Below are positions 6,256-7,391 of a DNA stretch of 7,391 nucleotides, one piece after another; within the stretch, counting starts at the first letter, position 1, and every line of letters starts with the position of its first letter. The notes below the pieces were generated by a model. The model saw only the letters and a program-made list of their open reading frames with translations. It did not search any database and had not been told where the DNA came from. Source of the stretch: an uncultured Butyrivibrio sp. (lineage in GTDB: Bacteria > Bacillota > Clostridia > Lachnospirales > Lachnospiraceae); assembly GCA_947169985.1 (NCBI GenBank), contig CAMVRW010000118.1, positions 1 through 7,391 on the forward strand, in the 5' to 3' direction. The translations under genes were made by a program, and so were the position numbers.

Positions 6256-7391
6256 AATCTGTGTAAGAACTCTGTCTCGTCTTCACTGATGCTTATAACT
6301 TCGTGTAAATTCTCAATTATGGATCCTGTGCGATCTGTGTACTGATATAGAGATTTGTCAGTGTACCAGACACTACCGTCTTTAATCGCCTTAAAATCCT
6401 TAAAGCTTGAATTCTCGTTGCATAGCTCTTGAAGCGATTCTGGCGCATCTGCCACAGCGCTGTTGTAGATCAGAATGTCAGCATCCAGAGCATACTGATA
6501 AAATGCCTCCATGCTGATGGTGATCTGACCCTTTGAACTGTCGTCATCCCCCGTGTCTGGAGCAAGATAGGTTCCGCCTGCCATTGTCACTATCTTAGCC
6601 AGGTAGTCATTCTTCTTTCTGGTCACAAGCTGGTGGTTTGAATTAACATAGAAGAAGGCTACAGATTTTCCTGATGAATTCGTGTTTTTAATCTGCTCCA
6701 CTAGTCCTTGCTGCGCCTCAAAAGCCTCCTGCGCCTTTCCTTCTTTCCCGCAAAGAGCGCCATAAACCTTTATCCACTCGCACCTTCCAAGAGGATCCTC
6801 CTCATAACTGGACCTGTCCACAAAGACAGGGATTCCAATCTTTTCTATCTTTTCCTGAACCTTGGGCACATGAAGGATCATGGTATTCTCCACAGCCAGA
6901 TCAATATCGTCCATTACCATTTTCTCATAGTCAGGAGCGCTGTACTTTCCACCATAAATAAGGCTCCCCTCATCCATGGCCTTCCTGGCAGTTTCTATAT
7001 ACCAGTCATCTCTTTCAATTCCTGATAGTCTTATGCTGTCAACCGCATCTAAAGCATCAAAATGACACATAGCTCCCGATGCTGCCAGATAGATGCGATC
7101 CAGAGGCATGTTTAATACTATTATGTCTTCCCCGACACCTTCAGGGGGGACCTTTCCCTCTGGCACCAGCAGATAGTTCCTGCCATCATTTACAGATATA
7201 ACCGTGTACCCTTCAGAATATCTGTGGATAGCAAAACTCTTCGCATACTGGTTTTCTTCTGTCCTTTCAAAGGTTAATCCGGAAATCGCCGGAACCCTTG
7301 AAACATCACTTTCTACAAAAGTACTATCAGTTTCCTCCGAAAGCTCTTTTACCGGATCATCAAGTGAAAATCTCAAGGTGTAATCAATAAG
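6249..7391 (-). CDS. ABC transporter solute-binding protein, FecB/BtuF-like (N-terminus beyond window)
   Basis: Extracytoplasmic binding protein that would deliver a metal chelate, probably a corrinoid, to the FecCD-type permease encoded further down the operon. The visible part is 380 residues and ends in TGA. The frame stays open to the window edge, so the gene is 5'-partial and its signal peptide is not seen. A TTG at 7376 could be mistaken for a start, but the residues before it (LIDYT) read on into the same frame. Numbered from the window edge, the core starts near residue 45. It has the two-lobed pattern of clostridial binding proteins: LDRIYLAASGAM (98-109), SIRLSGIERDDWYI (119-132), GGKYSAPDYE (147-156), DLAVENTMILH (164-174), IPVFVDRSSYEEDPLGRCEW (187-206), a long helix, then a second lobe with YLAKIVTMAGG (263-273) and DADILIYNS (303-311). 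The first 20 or so residues look like the tail of a separate N-terminal beta-rich domain seen in related Clostridia proteins (recalled, not checked). The stop codon lies inside the cobQ ribosome site. The ligand is unproven; haem or siderophore is the main alternative. Confidence 0.85.
   Translation of the reverse strand, partial: LIDYTLRFSLDDPVKELSEETDSTFVESDVSRVPAISGLTFERTEENQYAKSFAIHRYSEGYTVISVNDGRNYLLVPEGKVPPEGVGEDIIVLNMPLDRIYLAASGAMCHFDALDAVDSIRLSGIERDDWYIETARKAMDEGSLIYGGKYSAPDYEKMVMDDIDLAVENTMILHVPKVQEKIEKIGIPVFVDRSSYEEDPLGRCEWIKVYGALCGKEGKAQEAFEAQQGLVEQIKNTNSSGKSVAFFYVNSNHQLVTRKKNDYLAKIVTMAGGTYLAPDTGDDDSSKGQITISMEAFYQYALDADILIYNSAVADAPESLQELCNENSSFKDFKAIKDGSVWYTDKSLYQYTDRTGSIIENLHEVISISEDETEFLHRLR

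Noticed and set aside
7374..7376. TTG at 7376 as the start of the solute-binding protein
   Set aside because: The frame is open to the window edge, there is no signal peptide after this codon, and the preceding residues fit a continuing beta-strand.
1..7391. Cobalamin riboswitch, CRISPR array, insertion sequence or tRNA
   Set aside because: No non-coding stretch is longer than 79 nt, and no repeats, transposase-like frames or B12-box-like leader are visible. A riboswitch, if present, would be upstream of the first gene outside the window.

Overview
All genes in this window lie on the minus strand and are packed like one operon, so transcription runs from the right edge to the left. The content is a cobalamin (vitamin B12) biosynthesis and corrinoid/metal-chelate transport locus. 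CbiD is the marker for the anaerobic (early cobalt insertion) route to B12. The ABC-transporter proteins resemble a subfamily I associate with anaerobic Clostridia, in particular Lachnospiraceae-type gut or rumen Bacillota. The moderate GC content and the purine-rich Shine-Dalgarno sites (AGGAGG, AAGGA, AAGGTGAG) fit that group. The taxon is an inference from family resemblance, not from a marker gene.

Layout in transcription order: (1) 7391-6249, the C-terminal part of an ABC transporter solute-binding protein whose N-terminus is outside the window; (2) 6241-4721, cobQ/cbiP, cobyric acid synthase, with a TTG start; (3) 4724-4098, cbiC, cobalt-precorrin-8 methylmutase; (4) a 79-bp spacer with a small hairpin; (5) 4018-2873, cbiD, C1-methyltransferase; (6) 2869-2090, cbiF/cobM, C11-methyltransferase; (7) 2109-1090, a FecCD/BtuC-type permease; (8) 1100-57, an ABC ATPase fused to a nine-cysteine C-terminal domain; (9) 22-1, the first seven codons of another gene. 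Except for the cbiC-cbiD spacer and the last junction (34 nt), the gaps are -20 to +7 nt, which implies translational coupling.

How the genes work together: CbiF and CbiD methylate the contracting corrin ring (C11, then C1). CbiC moves the C11 methyl to C12 to give cobyrinate. CobQ amidates four side chains to give adenosylcobyric acid. Solute-binding protein, permease and ATPase form a complete type II (BtuCDF-like) importer that brackets the biosynthetic block. Its substrate is therefore most likely a corrinoid or a related metal chelate, but the sequence alone does not decide this. The other ring enzymes (CbiE, CbiT, CbiG, CbiH, CbiJ, CbiL, CbiA, CbiB) must be outside the window if the pathway is complete.

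No RNA genes, insertion sequences, CRISPR arrays, riboswitches or convincing terminators were found. No wholly new system is evident. The least ordinary elements are the Cys-rich tail on the ATPase, its non-canonical Q-loop, and the transporter genes being split by four biosynthetic genes.
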